64,000 nt of DNA from NCBI RefSeq assembly GCF_025717675.1, contig NZ_JAJIRT010000001.1:1178001-1242000 (forward strand), given 5' to 3'. The DNA comes from Paucibacter sp. DJ2R-2 (GTDB lineage Bacteria > Pseudomonadota > Gammaproteobacteria > Burkholderiales > Burkholderiaceae_C). Below, in pieces: positions 7,517 to 15,303 of this stretch. The first letter of the stretch is position 1. Each line of letters opens with the position of its first letter. A program made the translations under genes and the position numbers. The notes beneath the pieces were generated by a model. The model saw nothing but the letters and a program-made list of their open reading frames with translations. It searched no databases and was not told the DNA's origin.

Positions 7517-8634
7517 GGCTGGCGCCCTTGTGCATCTACCAACACCGCCTCGAACCCGGCGCGCACCCGCGCGTTGTCCAAGGCCAGCAGATGCTCGCCC
7601 ACGGTCAGCTCGGCATAGCTCCAGCCGGGCACCTCGCTGGGCCGGGCGTTGCCGAAGAGCCAAATTCCCTCGGCCTGGGCCAGCGCGTCGCGCGCGTCGT
7701 TGATGGCTTCGGCCGGTGCGTCGAAATGGAGGTGCAGCATATTGGTGTGCGGGCGTGCCGGGTTCAGGCGCAGGCCACGGACGCCAGCCAAACCGGCCTG
7801 CCCTTCCGCCAACAGCAGGGTGCGCTGATAGCAGGCATCCTGCACGGCCAGGCGCTGCTCAAAGCGCATCCAGGCCGAGGCTGCCGGCGCCGTCTGCTGG
7901 ACCAGATTGCCGCCCATGCGGCGCAGCCAAAGCCGAGCCTGGGCGATGAAATCGGCATCGCCGGCCAGCATGGCGCCCGACAGCCCGCCAATGTCCTTGT
8001 AGAAAGACACGTAAACGGACGTGAAACCGGCCACGATCTCCGCGTAGCTGCGCTGCTCGTAAAAGCTGCGGCATTGCCAGAGCCGGGCACCGTCCAGATG
8101 CAAAGGCAGGCCACGCTCGGCCGCCAGGGCCTGCAACTGGGTCAGCTCGTCCCAGCTGGGCAGCTGGCCGCCGATCTCGCGCATGGGCAGCTCAACCAGC
8201 AAGCAGGCCAGAGGCTGGGCCACGGCCTGCAAGTCCGCCGCGACGATGGGCCGCAGGCGCGAGCCCACCGGCACACCATGCAGGCCCCAGAGGCTTTCGA
8301 AAGCTTGTTCCTCATGCAAGAGCAAGTGCGAGTTGGGCGACAGGCCGAAGCGATTCAGGCGCGCCTCCTCGGTGTGCAAGCGCACGGCGATCAGTTGCGC
8401 CATCACGCCGCTGGGCATGAAGCAGGCGGCCGGCTTGCCGAGCAGGGCCGCCACCTCTTGTTCAAACTCGGCCAGCAAGCCGCCCTGGCCATAGCTGTCG
8501 CCCTGCACCTCGCGGGCGCGGCACCAGTCGGCCAGGGCGGCAAATTCCTCGGCGGCATTCAGGCTTGGATAGCCCGGCACCACGGTCGTGCAGCGGCGGC
8601 GCAGTTCGGCTCTTTGCAAGGCATTCAGGCTCAT
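7513..8634 (-). CDS. Threonine aldolase-like PLP enzyme (beta-eliminating lyase family)
   Basis: A fold-type I PLP enzyme of about 373 residues. Seen are the N-terminal substrate loop GDSYGQGG, LPLHLDGARLWQ with the aspartate expected to pair with the pyridine nitrogen, and SFYKDIGGLSGAML with the probable Schiff-base lysine in YKD. This matches the family of low-specificity L-threonine aldolases, which split threonine/allothreonine into glycine and acetaldehyde, and related beta-eliminating lyases; the exact substrate is uncertain. The start may be ATG 8634 or ATG 8652 six codons upstream (the longer version begins MKEASP). It is divergent from rlhA and coupled to the DUF817 gene by a four-base overlap. 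Confidence 0.85.
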   Translation of the reverse strand: MSLNALQRAELRRRCTTVVPGYPSLNAAEEFAALADWCRAREVQGDSYGQGGLLAEFEQEVAALLGKPAACFMPSGVMAQLIAVRLHTEEARLNRFGLSPNSHLLLHEEQAFESLWGLHGVPVGSRLRPIVAADLQAVAQPLACLLVELPMREIGGQLPSWDELTQLQALAAERGLPLHLDGARLWQCRSFYEQRSYAEIVAGFTSVYVSFYKDIGGLSGAMLAGDADFIAQARLWLRRMGGNLVQQTAPAASAWMRFEQRLAVQDACYQRTLLLAEGQAGLAGVRGLRLNPARPHTNMLHLHFDAPAEAINDARDALAQAEGIWLFGNARPSEVPGWSYAELTVGEHLLALDNARVRAGFEAVLVDAQGRQP

Positions 8635-8707
8635 GGGGGATGCTTCTTTCATGCGGGTTTGAGCCCGCAGCTTAGCCGCCTTGGCGTCTCTAGAATCAGC
8701 GCCCATC

Positions 8708-10699
8708 ATGCAATGCCACCCACTCGAACTCCTGGCTCCGGCCCGTGATGCCGACATCGGCATCGAAGCGATCAACCATGGCGCCGACGCCGTCTACATC
8801 GGCGGCCCCGGTTTCGGCGCGCGCGACAAGGCACCCAACAGCGTGGCCGACATCGAGCGACTGTGTCGCCATGCCCACCGCTTCGGCGCGCGCATCTTCG
8901 TGACCATGAACACCATCCTGCGCGATGACGAGTTGGAGGGCGCGCGCCGCCAGGCCTGGCAGCTGTATGAAGCCGGCGTGGATGCGCTGATCGTGCAAGA
9001 CATAGGCCTGCTGCAGCTGGACCTGCCGCCGCTGCAGCTGCACGCCAGCACCCAGACCGACATCCGCACGCCCGAGAAGGCTCGCTTTCTGCAAGACGTG
9101 GGCTTCTCGCAAATGGTGCTGGCGCGCGAGCTGGACCTGGGCCAGATCCGCGCCATCCGTGCCCAGGTGCAAGAGGCCACGCTGGAGTTCTTCATCCACG
9201 GCGCGCTCTGCGTGGCCTACAGCGGCCAATGCTTCATCAGCCATGCCCACAGCGGCCGCAGCGCCAACCGCGGCAATTGCTCGCAAGAATGCCGCCTGCC
9301 CTATACCGTGACCGATGCGCAAGGCCGCGTGATCGCGCACGACAAGCATGTGCTCAGCCTCAAGGACAACGACCAGAGCGCCAACTTGGAGCTGCTGGCC
9401 GATGCCGGCATCCGCAGCTTCAAGATCGAAGGCCGCTACAAGGACATGGCCACGGTCAAGAACGTCACCGCGCACTACCGCCTGCTGCTGGACGGGCTGA
9501 TGGAGCGCCGCAGCGACTACCGCCGCAGCAGCAGCGGGCGCTGCCGCTTCACCTTCACGCCGCAGCCCGAGCAGGGCTTCAACCGCGGCGGCACCGATTA
9601 CTTCGTCAACGGCCGCAAGATTGACATCGGCGCCTTCGACAGCCCCAAACACGCCGGCCTGCCGGTGGGCCATGTGGTCGCCGTGGCCGAGCAGCATTTC
9701 GATGTGGATACGGGTGACGCCACCATTGCCCTCAACAACGGCGACGCCCTCACCTGGTGGGACCGCCAGGGCGAACTGCAAGGCGTGCCCATCAACACGG
9801 TGGAGCCCCTGGGCGGCACCCGCTGGCGCGTGACGCCCAATCTGCACGGCAATCAGGAAGCCCAAAGCGTGACCGAGCTCAAAGACCTGCGCCGCGATCT
9901 GGCCCTGAGCCGCAACCGCGACATGGCCTGGGAGCGCCTGCTCGCCAAACCCTCTGCCGAACGCCGCATCGCCGTGGACCTGAGCCTGGCCCAGACCTGG
10001 GTGGACGGCCAGCCCGGCTTCGAGCTCAGCCTCAAAGACGAAGACGGCCACCGCGGCGTGGCCCGCGTCCAGCATGCCCACGAGCCCGCGCGCGATGCCA
10101 AGCAGGCCGACGCCACGCTCAAGGATCAGCTGAGCAAGCTGGGCACCACCATCTTCGAAACCCGGCGCGTGCGCCTGGCCTGGCGCGAGAGCTGTTTTCT
10201 CCCCGCCTCTTTGGTCAATCAGCTGCGCCGCGAAGCCGTCAGCGCACTCGAAGAAGCCCGCGCCCAGGCCTTCGAGCGCCTGCCCCGCGCCACGCCGGTG
10301 GAGCCGCCCGTGCCCTACCCCGAAGACACGCTCAGCTACCTGGCCAATGTCTACAACAGCCAGGCCGCCGCCTTCTACGCCAAGCATGGCGTCAGGCTCG
10401 TTGGCGCGGCTTACGAGAGCCACGAGGAGCTGGGCGAAGTCAGCCTCATGATCACCAAGCACTGCGTGCGCTGGAGCCTGAGCCTCTGCCCCAAGCAGGC
10501 CAAGGGCGTGACCGGCGTGCAAGGCACGGTGCGCGCCGAGCCCCTGGTGCTGCAGCATGGCGACGACCGCCTGACCCTGCGCTTCGACTGCAAGCCCTGC
10601 GAGATGCATGTGGTCGGCGCCATGCGCAAGAACGTGCTCAAGCAGCTGAAGGCCGAGCCGGTGACTTTCTATCGAACGAGGCCAGCGGCGAGGGTGTGA
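8708..10699 (+). CDS. rlhA: 23S rRNA C2501 5-hydroxylase RlhA (U32 family)
   Basis: A 663-residue protein that can be followed along nearly its whole length with E. coli RlhA (YdcP, about 650 residues). Shared segments include HGADAVYIGGPGFGAR, FVTMNTIL, LHASTQTDIRT, EFFIHGALCVAYSGQC and SFKIEGRYKDM. The N-terminal U32 domain is followed by the DUF3656-type C-terminal part that separates RlhA from the shorter TrhP. Cysteines in GALCVAYSGQC, GNCSQECRLPY, ITKHCVRWSLSLC and FDCKPCEMH are candidates for the iron-sulfur cluster of this family. RlhA makes 5-hydroxycytidine at C2501 in 23S rRNA using prephenate-dependent chemistry. The ATG at 8708 aligns with the E. coli start; a few extra codons upstream are also open. 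Confidence 0.93.
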   Translation: MQCHPLELLAPARDADIGIEAINHGADAVYIGGPGFGARDKAPNSVADIERLCRHAHRFGARIFVTMNTILRDDELEGARRQAWQLYEAGVDALIVQDIGLLQLDLPPLQLHASTQTDIRTPEKARFLQDVGFSQMVLARELDLGQIRAIRAQVQEATLEFFIHGALCVAYSGQCFISHAHSGRSANRGNCSQECRLPYTVTDAQGRVIAHDKHVLSLKDNDQSANLELLADAGIRSFKIEGRYKDMATVKNVTAHYRLLLDGLMERRSDYRRSSSGRCRFTFTPQPEQGFNRGGTDYFVNGRKIDIGAFDSPKHAGLPVGHVVAVAEQHFDVDTGDATIALNNGDALTWWDRQGELQGVPINTVEPLGGTRWRVTPNLHGNQEAQSVTELKDLRRDLALSRNRDMAWERLLAKPSAERRIAVDLSLAQTWVDGQPGFELSLKDEDGHRGVARVQHAHEPARDAKQADATLKDQLSKLGTTIFETRRVRLAWRESCFLPASLVNQLRREAVSALEEARAQAFERLPRATPVEPPVPYPEDTLSYLANVYNSQAAAFYAKHGVRLVGAAYESHEELGEVSLMITKHCVRWSLSLCPKQAKGVTGVQGTVRAEPLVLQHGDDRLTLRFDCKPCEMHVVGAMRKNVLKQLKAEPVTFYRTRPAARV

Positions 10700-10775
10700 A
10701 GAACGAAAGAGCGGCGATGGGCAGGCTCCGAAGCAGGCATGATCCGCGCCCGAGGCAATCAGCGCTTTCGCACCC

Positions 10776-11837
10776 ATGCTCAAACTTCTGAAAACCCTGA
10801 TCGGCACCACGAAAGACAAAGCTGCAGTGCGAGCTGACTCCGATGCGGAGACAGATGCGCAGGCGCCGCCGCCAGCTGTGATCCACGCACCGGGCGCTGA
10901 ACCTTTCGATCTGTCGGCAGCGCTGATCGATGCTGGCGGCTTCCCGCTCACGGATTGGGACGCGGTGAATCGCTGGATTGCCAACGTGCCAACCGAGGCC
11001 GCCAAGGCGCAGGCCTGGGCCGCTTGCGAACAGGCTTGGCTGCAGCACCTCTGCCGCGCCCTGGGGCCGGCCTACCGCTTGCGATCACAAGGCTCGGCCC
11101 TGCTGATCTCCACCCTGCCCGAGCATGTGGCGGCAGCGACGCTGAGCTTCGTGAGCAAGACCGTGCAGCGGATCGTCCATCTGCTGCAGGGGCTGGCTGC
11201 AGCGCCAGAGTGGGGTCATGACATCCTGATCGTCTTCGATGATGACGACAGCTACTACCGTTATGTCGCGCACTACTACCCCGAGGCCGGAGAGTTTGCG
11301 GCCAGCAGCGGCATGTACATCGACGGAGGCTGCGGCCACTTTGTGACGGTGAAAGCCGACCTTCGCTCGGTGGAGCCGGTCATCGCGCATGAGCTGACCC
11401 ATGCCTGCCTGAGCCACTTGCCCATCCCTGCGTGGCTGAACGAAGGCCTGGCCGTCAACACGGAACTGCGGCTGTGCCCTCCACCACAAGCCCCAAGCAA
11501 CCCTTGGGATTTGCACGCCCGTCATCTGAAGTTTTGGGGGGCTGCGGAGATTCAAGAGTTCTGGTCCGGCAAATCCTTTCTCCGGAACGACGATGGGAAC
11601 GAGCTGTCCTACGACCTGGCCAAAGTGCTGGTGTCTCAGTTCGCCGCCGATTGGCAAACGTTCCGCCAGTTTGCGCTCGCTGCCAACTTAGCGGATGGGG
11701 CTGCGGCAGCGGCTCAGCTTCACCTGGGCATCGATTTAGGAGCGGCGGTCTGCGCGATTCTGGAGCGGGAGCCGGACGCATCGTGGGCACCGAGACCGGA
11801 GGCATGGGGGGAGGCACCCGAGCGAGGTTCGTTTTGA
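10776..11837 (+). CDS. HExxH zincin-like protein of unknown function
   Basis: A 353-residue soluble protein with no signal peptide. The clear feature is HELTHACLSHLPIPAWLNEGLAV at about residues 208-230: HExxH followed by a glutamate in NEG, the gluzincin pattern seen in peptidase MA-like proteins. Upstream lies an acidic stretch (IVFDDDDSYYRYV) and a segment that could be the beta-strand edge of the active site. It is therefore a probable metalloprotease or metalloprotease relative, but the substrate is unknown. It stands 76 bases after rlhA on the same strand; no shared function is evident. Confidence 0.75.
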   Translation: MLKLLKTLIGTTKDKAAVRADSDAETDAQAPPPAVIHAPGAEPFDLSAALIDAGGFPLTDWDAVNRWIANVPTEAAKAQAWAACEQAWLQHLCRALGPAYRLRSQGSALLISTLPEHVAAATLSFVSKTVQRIVHLLQGLAAAPEWGHDILIVFDDDDSYYRYVAHYYPEAGEFAASSGMYIDGGCGHFVTVKADLRSVEPVIAHELTHACLSHLPIPAWLNEGLAVNTELRLCPPPQAPSNPWDLHARHLKFWGAAEIQEFWSGKSFLRNDDGNELSYDLAKVLVSQFAADWQTFRQFALAANLADGAAAAAQLHLGIDLGAAVCAILEREPDASWAPRPEAWGEAPERGSF

Positions 11838-12085
11838 AGGCCTCGGCAATGGGGAGGACGCTTTGAGGCTAGCGCTGTTCGTTCCCCTGGTGAGCGAAAT
11901 CTGAGGGTTAGGCCGAAATCCCATGAAGTTGGAGGACTGACCCCGCGGGCACATGAGGCGCCGCCAAGGATTCGAACTCTTCTTGGTGAACCGTCCCTAA
12001 GACGGGAAGAATCCCCGAGCTACGGGTACTGCCTGGTGGCAGCATCGACGAGAATTTTCAGTTCAGAACCAAAGGGAGATTAAGA

Positions 12086-12646
12086 GTGAAGGTCAAGAAT
12101 CTTATCGTCGCGTCGGTACTTGGAGCGCTCCATAGCGGGTTCGCATCTGCGGGTCCATTGACGGGTGATTTCGTTGACGTTGCTATGCTCAGAACCATCG
12201 ATACAGGCTACGGGCTCGGTCGCATTACGGGCTACGGCCTTGATTCGCCTTTCCAAGTCGTTGAAGGCGACGCGGACAAGAAGCAATACTCGTCCTCCTT
12301 CACCATAGACGTTGACGGCGCTGGCTTCGAGATCTTGTTTATTTCGACTGCAGGCTGGCAAGATGGCATCGTCTTGCGTCTATCTGATCTGGACTTCGCG
12401 CCAGGATCTAGCTTCAGTTCGTTCAGCCTTCTCGCAGATTCAAATCTGCTTGGGTATACGCTGTCATTTGGCAAGGACTTTGTCGACATCGGTCTCGGAG
12501 GAACTAGCTATGGTCCCTCCACATACTTCCGTGGTACGTTCATCGTCCCGGAACCTTCAACCACCGCAATTCTTGGCATTGCCCTGGCTGCACTAACCTT
12601 GACTCGGACGAGGCGCGGATTGGCCACAAAGAGAGCTGAGGCCTAG
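12086..12646 (+). CDS. PEP-CTERM sorted exoprotein
   Basis: A 186-residue exported protein. The N-terminus is a signal peptide (MKVKNLIVASVLGALHSGFASA). The middle is Gly/Ser/aromatic-rich beta-type sequence, and the C-terminus is a complete PEP-CTERM tag: VPEPSTT, a hydrophobic stretch (AILGIALAALTL) and arginines (TRTRR). Such proteins are recognised and cleaved by exosortase (EpsH/XrtA type), usually in organisms with large exopolysaccharide loci. I place the start at GTG 12086, with GGGAG eight bases upstream. The base composition is visibly richer in A/T than the neighbours, which suggests transfer or fast evolution. A UUCG-loop terminator follows at 12694. Confidence 0.88.
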   Translation: MKVKNLIVASVLGALHSGFASAGPLTGDFVDVAMLRTIDTGYGLGRITGYGLDSPFQVVEGDADKKQYSSSFTIDVDGAGFEILFISTAGWQDGIVLRLSDLDFAPGSSFSSFSLLADSNLLGYTLSFGKDFVDIGLGGTSYGPSTYFRGTFIVPEPSTTAILGIALAALTLTRTRRGLATKRAEA

Positions 12647-12693
12647 CCCATCTACGAAGACTATCCATCGTTTCAAGCTCCATGAGCAAGACC

Positions 12694-12714
12694 TGACCCT
12701 TCGGGGTCATTTTT
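12694..12714 (+). terminator. Rho-independent terminator after PEP-CTERM gene
   Basis: TGACCC (12694-12699), loop TTCG, GGGTCA (12704-12709) and then TTTTT. The UUCG tetraloop and T-run make a good intrinsic terminator about 48 bases after the stop codon. Confidence 0.8.
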
Positions 12715-12848
12715 CATTTGTAGAGCTGTGTTCTGAACGACGGCAACGCAAGGAGGACCAGACCGCGCATCATGGGTTCAGGCCTCAAATCCGTAGATAA
12801 CTCGCTTAGGCTTGGCGATTCGCTCTAAAACGAAAGTTGGCCAAGACC

Positions 12849-13061
12849 ATGCTCCTCAAGCTGATCATGTTGCTTTTCGGCCTGGCTGCCATTGCCTTGG
12901 GCGTAAGGAGCATCCTCAAGCAAGAAGCTAAGCTCAGGGGCTCGGAAGACGGGGACGACCATCGCGTCGTTGAAGGACTACCGGCGGTACTTGTTGGCGC
13001 GCTAGAGGTCGCCATTGGCATCTACATTGTTGTTTACCAGCGGTACCCATCGCTGTTCTGA
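12849..13061 (+). CDS. Small two-helix membrane protein, unknown
   Basis: A 70-residue open frame starting with a hydrophobic helix (MLLKLIMLLFGLAAIALGV). A charged middle (KQEAKLRGSEDGDDHR) and a second hydrophobic helix (AVLVGALEVAIGIYIVV) follow. This alternation looks like a real small membrane protein. No ribosome site is obvious, and a TTG at 12837 could add four residues. It converges on the dioxygenase-rhodanese gene. No family recognised. Confidence 0.5.
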   Translation: MLLKLIMLLFGLAAIALGVRSILKQEAKLRGSEDGDDHRVVEGLPAVLVGALEVAIGIYIVVYQRYPSLF

Positions 13062-13099
13062 GCGCTGGCCAGTTGCCTTCTGCTCTTCCCCACGTTCAA

Positions 13100-14191
13100 T
13101 CAATCCACCCCACCCTCCACCGGCAGCCTCTCCGCCCGCCAGCGCAACATCCCCCCCGCCAAATTGGCCACACGCTTGCAGCCCGATTTCTGCAGCAGCA
13201 CCGTGGCCTGGGCCGAGCGGGTGCCGGAGCGGCAGACGGCGACGACGGGGCGCGTGGGGTCGATTTCGGCTGCCATACGGGCGCTCAATTCGGACAGGGG
13301 CAGCAGGCGGGCGCCCGGGATGTGGCCCAGGGCGTCGGTGAACTCGGGGGCTTCGCGCACATCGATCAGCTGCAGTTCGCCACTGCGGGCTTCGGCCAGG
13401 CGCTCGGCCAGGCTGGCGGCCTGGATTTCCCAGATGCCGCTGAAACTGAAGGTCAGTGGCGCCCAGCTGCTGTCCTGGCCTTCGGCGCCATGCGCGCCGG
13501 GCTGGCCGCAGCACAGATTGGCAGGCACGGCGATGTCCATCTGCTTGGGGTGGGGCAGGCCCAGGTGGTTCATATAGCCGGCGAAATCGCCCTCGTTGGC
13601 GTCGCCGCCCAGGCGCGGGTTGTAGCGGAGCTCCTCGGCCACGCTGGTGACCGTGAGGCCGCGGTAGTCATGGCCAGGGTAGAGCAGGCAGGTCTGGGGC
13701 AGGCTCAAGATCTGCTCGCGCACCGAGCGGAACAGCTGGCCGGGGCTGCCTTGCTGGAAATCCGTGCGGCCGCAGCCGCGGATCAAAAGGCTGTCGCCGG
13801 TGAAGGCCATGCTCAAGTCATCCAGCACATAGCTCAGGCAACCGTTGGTGTGACCGGGCGTGGCGCGGACTTCCAGGTAGCGGCGGCCAAAAGCAACCCG
13901 GTCACCATGGCGCAGCGGCCGGTCCACCGGACTGGCGCCGGCATGCTCGGACAACAGGATCTGGCTGCCGCAGCTCTGCTTCATCAACCAGGCGCCGGTG
14001 ACATGGTCGGCATGGACATGCGTATCCAGCGTGGCCAGCAGGCGCAGGCCCAGCTCGCGCAGCAGGGCGCTGTCGCGGCGGTGGTGCTCGAACACCGGGT
14101 CGATCAAGACCGCCTCGCCGGCCTCGGCATCGCCGAGCAGGTAGGTGTAGGTGGACGAGACAGGGTCAAAAAGCTGACGGAAGACAAGCAT
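13100..14191 (-). CDS. Persulfide dioxygenase-rhodanese fusion (PRF/Blh type)
   Basis: A 363-residue fusion. The N-terminal metallo-beta-lactamase domain (1-~230) carries the iron ligands of the ETHE1 family: THVHADHVTGAW (HxHxDH), ATPGHTNGC, FTGDSLLIRGCGRTDF and LYPGHDYRG. The C-terminal rhodanese domain (~255-363) has the active-site cysteine in VCRSGTRS. Known fusions of this type oxidise glutathione persulfide to sulfite and pass sulfur between thiosulfate and persulfide. I chose the ATG at 14191, with GGGGGTG eight bases upstream, over the frame extension to 14233. It is followed in transcription order by nothing close, but two YeeE/YedE genes lie just upstream in the same direction, forming a sulfide-detoxification set like those controlled by BigR elsewhere. 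No BigR-like gene is present here. Confidence 0.93.
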   Translation of the reverse strand: MLVFRQLFDPVSSTYTYLLGDAEAGEAVLIDPVFEHHRRDSALLRELGLRLLATLDTHVHADHVTGAWLMKQSCGSQILLSEHAGASPVDRPLRHGDRVAFGRRYLEVRATPGHTNGCLSYVLDDLSMAFTGDSLLIRGCGRTDFQQGSPGQLFRSVREQILSLPQTCLLYPGHDYRGLTVTSVAEELRYNPRLGGDANEGDFAGYMNHLGLPHPKQMDIAVPANLCCGQPGAHGAEGQDSSWAPLTFSFSGIWEIQAASLAERLAEARSGELQLIDVREAPEFTDALGHIPGARLLPLSELSARMAAEIDPTRPVVAVCRSGTRSAQATVLLQKSGCKRVANLAGGMLRWRAERLPVEGGVD

Positions 14192-14262
14192 GGGAACACC
14201 CCCGGGTGTGGGTTGGTGGAAAACGCAATTCACAGGAAAACAGCGAGAAATCGGCCGATCGC

Positions 14263-14700
14263 TCAGACAGCTCTCGCAAGAAAGCGGTCATGAAACCACA
14301 TGCCGGCAAGCATGGAGGCGACAAAGATCAAGGCGGATTCACTGCCGGCGCTGAGCGCGCCCAGGGCGACTAGGGCCGGCCCCGGGCAAAAGCCCGCGAT
14401 ACCCCAGCCCACGCCGAACAGCAAGCCGCCCAGCAGCAGCCGCCCATCGACATGGCCGGGCGGCGGCAGCTCCATGGCCTCGCCGGTCCAAGCGCGCTCT
14501 CGCCGCGCGGCGCGGGCAAAGGCGATCAGGCCCACGGCCACGGCGCCGCCCATGACCAGGGCCAGGCTGGGGTCCCAGGCGCCGAAGAGGTCGAGAAAGC
14601 CTTTGACCTTGGCCGGGTCGCTCATGCCGCCGACGATCAGGCCCAGGCCGAAGAGCAAACCGCTGGCCAAAGCCAGGAGGTGGCGAATCAATGCAGACAT
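14263..14700 (-). CDS. YeeE/YedE (DUF6691-type) sulfur-transport membrane protein
   Basis: A 145-residue membrane protein with about four hydrophobic segments. It has the family features GLGLIVGGMSDPAKV near the N-terminus and GIAGFCPGPALVALG with a conserved cysteine in a Gly/Pro-rich kink. YeeE/YedE proteins conduct thiosulfate or related sulfur species through a cysteine relay, and in sulfide-detoxification loci they occur as half-size pairs. This is the second half; the partner half is the gene at 14745-15203, whose stop lies 44 bases upstream. The ATG at 14700 is chosen because the first membrane segment begins directly after it and GGAG precedes it. Confidence 0.88.
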   Translation of the reverse strand: MSALIRHLLALASGLLFGLGLIVGGMSDPAKVKGFLDLFGAWDPSLALVMGGAVAVGLIAFARAARRERAWTGEAMELPPPGHVDGRLLLGGLLFGVGWGIAGFCPGPALVALGALSAGSESALIFVASMLAGMWFHDRFLARAV

Positions 14701-14744
14701 ACGCGTCGCTCCGAGAACAGCCGATCCATCATTCAATCAGTCAA

Positions 14745-15203
14745 TCACGCCAAGCCATGGCGCATCAGCCACACGGTGGCGAAACCCGCGGCCATGAAGA
14801 CCAGGACATTGGCCAGCGAGCGCAGCGACAGCCGGCTCAGCCCGCAGACTCCATGCCCGCTGGTGCAGCCATTGCCCATGCGCACGCCCACACCCACCAG
14901 CAGGCCGGCCAGCACCAGGCCCAGCGGGCCCACATCGACCGTCAGGCCCGGCCAAGGCGCAAACAAGCGCCAGGCCCAGGGCGCCAGCAGCAGGCCGGCC
15001 AGAAACATCAGGCGCGAGCGCTCGGCCGCGCCGCTGAAGCCCGCCCAGCCGCGCTGCCGCAGCGCCCGCCAGGGGCTGGCCAGAATGCCGGCAATGCCAG
15101 CGATGCGGCCATTGCCCAGCAGGAACAAAGCCGCGGCCAGGCCGATCAGCAGGCCGCCGAGCAAGGCATGTAAAGGAGTGAAGGAGGGCCAGTCGATATG
15201 CAT
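14745..15203 (-). CDS. YeeE/YedE family sulfur-transport membrane protein
   Basis: A 152-residue membrane protein with four hydrophobic segments. The YeeE signature VGVRMGNGCTSGHGVCGLSRLS (two cysteines, at about residues 110 and 116) is complete, and an earlier GGLLIGLAAALFLLGNGRIAGIAGI resembles the first half-repeat. It should pair with the neighbouring DUF6691-type half to form a full channel for thiosulfate or another sulfur compound, feeding or relieving the persulfide dioxygenase-rhodanese. It is the first gene of the minus-strand set and is divergent from the ligase gene at 15304, so the promoter must lie in the ~100 bases between. Frame extension to 16475 is only antisense shadow. 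Confidence 0.9.
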   Translation of the reverse strand: MHIDWPSFTPLHALLGGLLIGLAAALFLLGNGRIAGIAGILASPWRALRQRGWAGFSGAAERSRLMFLAGLLLAPWAWRLFAPWPGLTVDVGPLGLVLAGLLVGVGVRMGNGCTSGHGVCGLSRLSLRSLANVLVFMAAGFATVWLMRHGLA

Positions 15204-15303
15204 GAGTGCTTGCAGTACGAGGAGCAGGCGCCGAAACGAGGCGCCCGCCGAAAGCGCCATCTTAGCCAGGGCACTGCAGCGACTCATGTGATGATTCGGC
15301 CCC

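Noticed and set aside
8696-11005. 769-codon open frame opposite rlhA
   Set aside because: Antisense shadow of rlhA and of the next gene's start; no motif.
11960-12040. Possible tRNA gene on the - strand
   Set aside because: A T-arm-like TTCGAATC is present but acceptor, D-arm and a 7-base anticodon loop cannot be folded.
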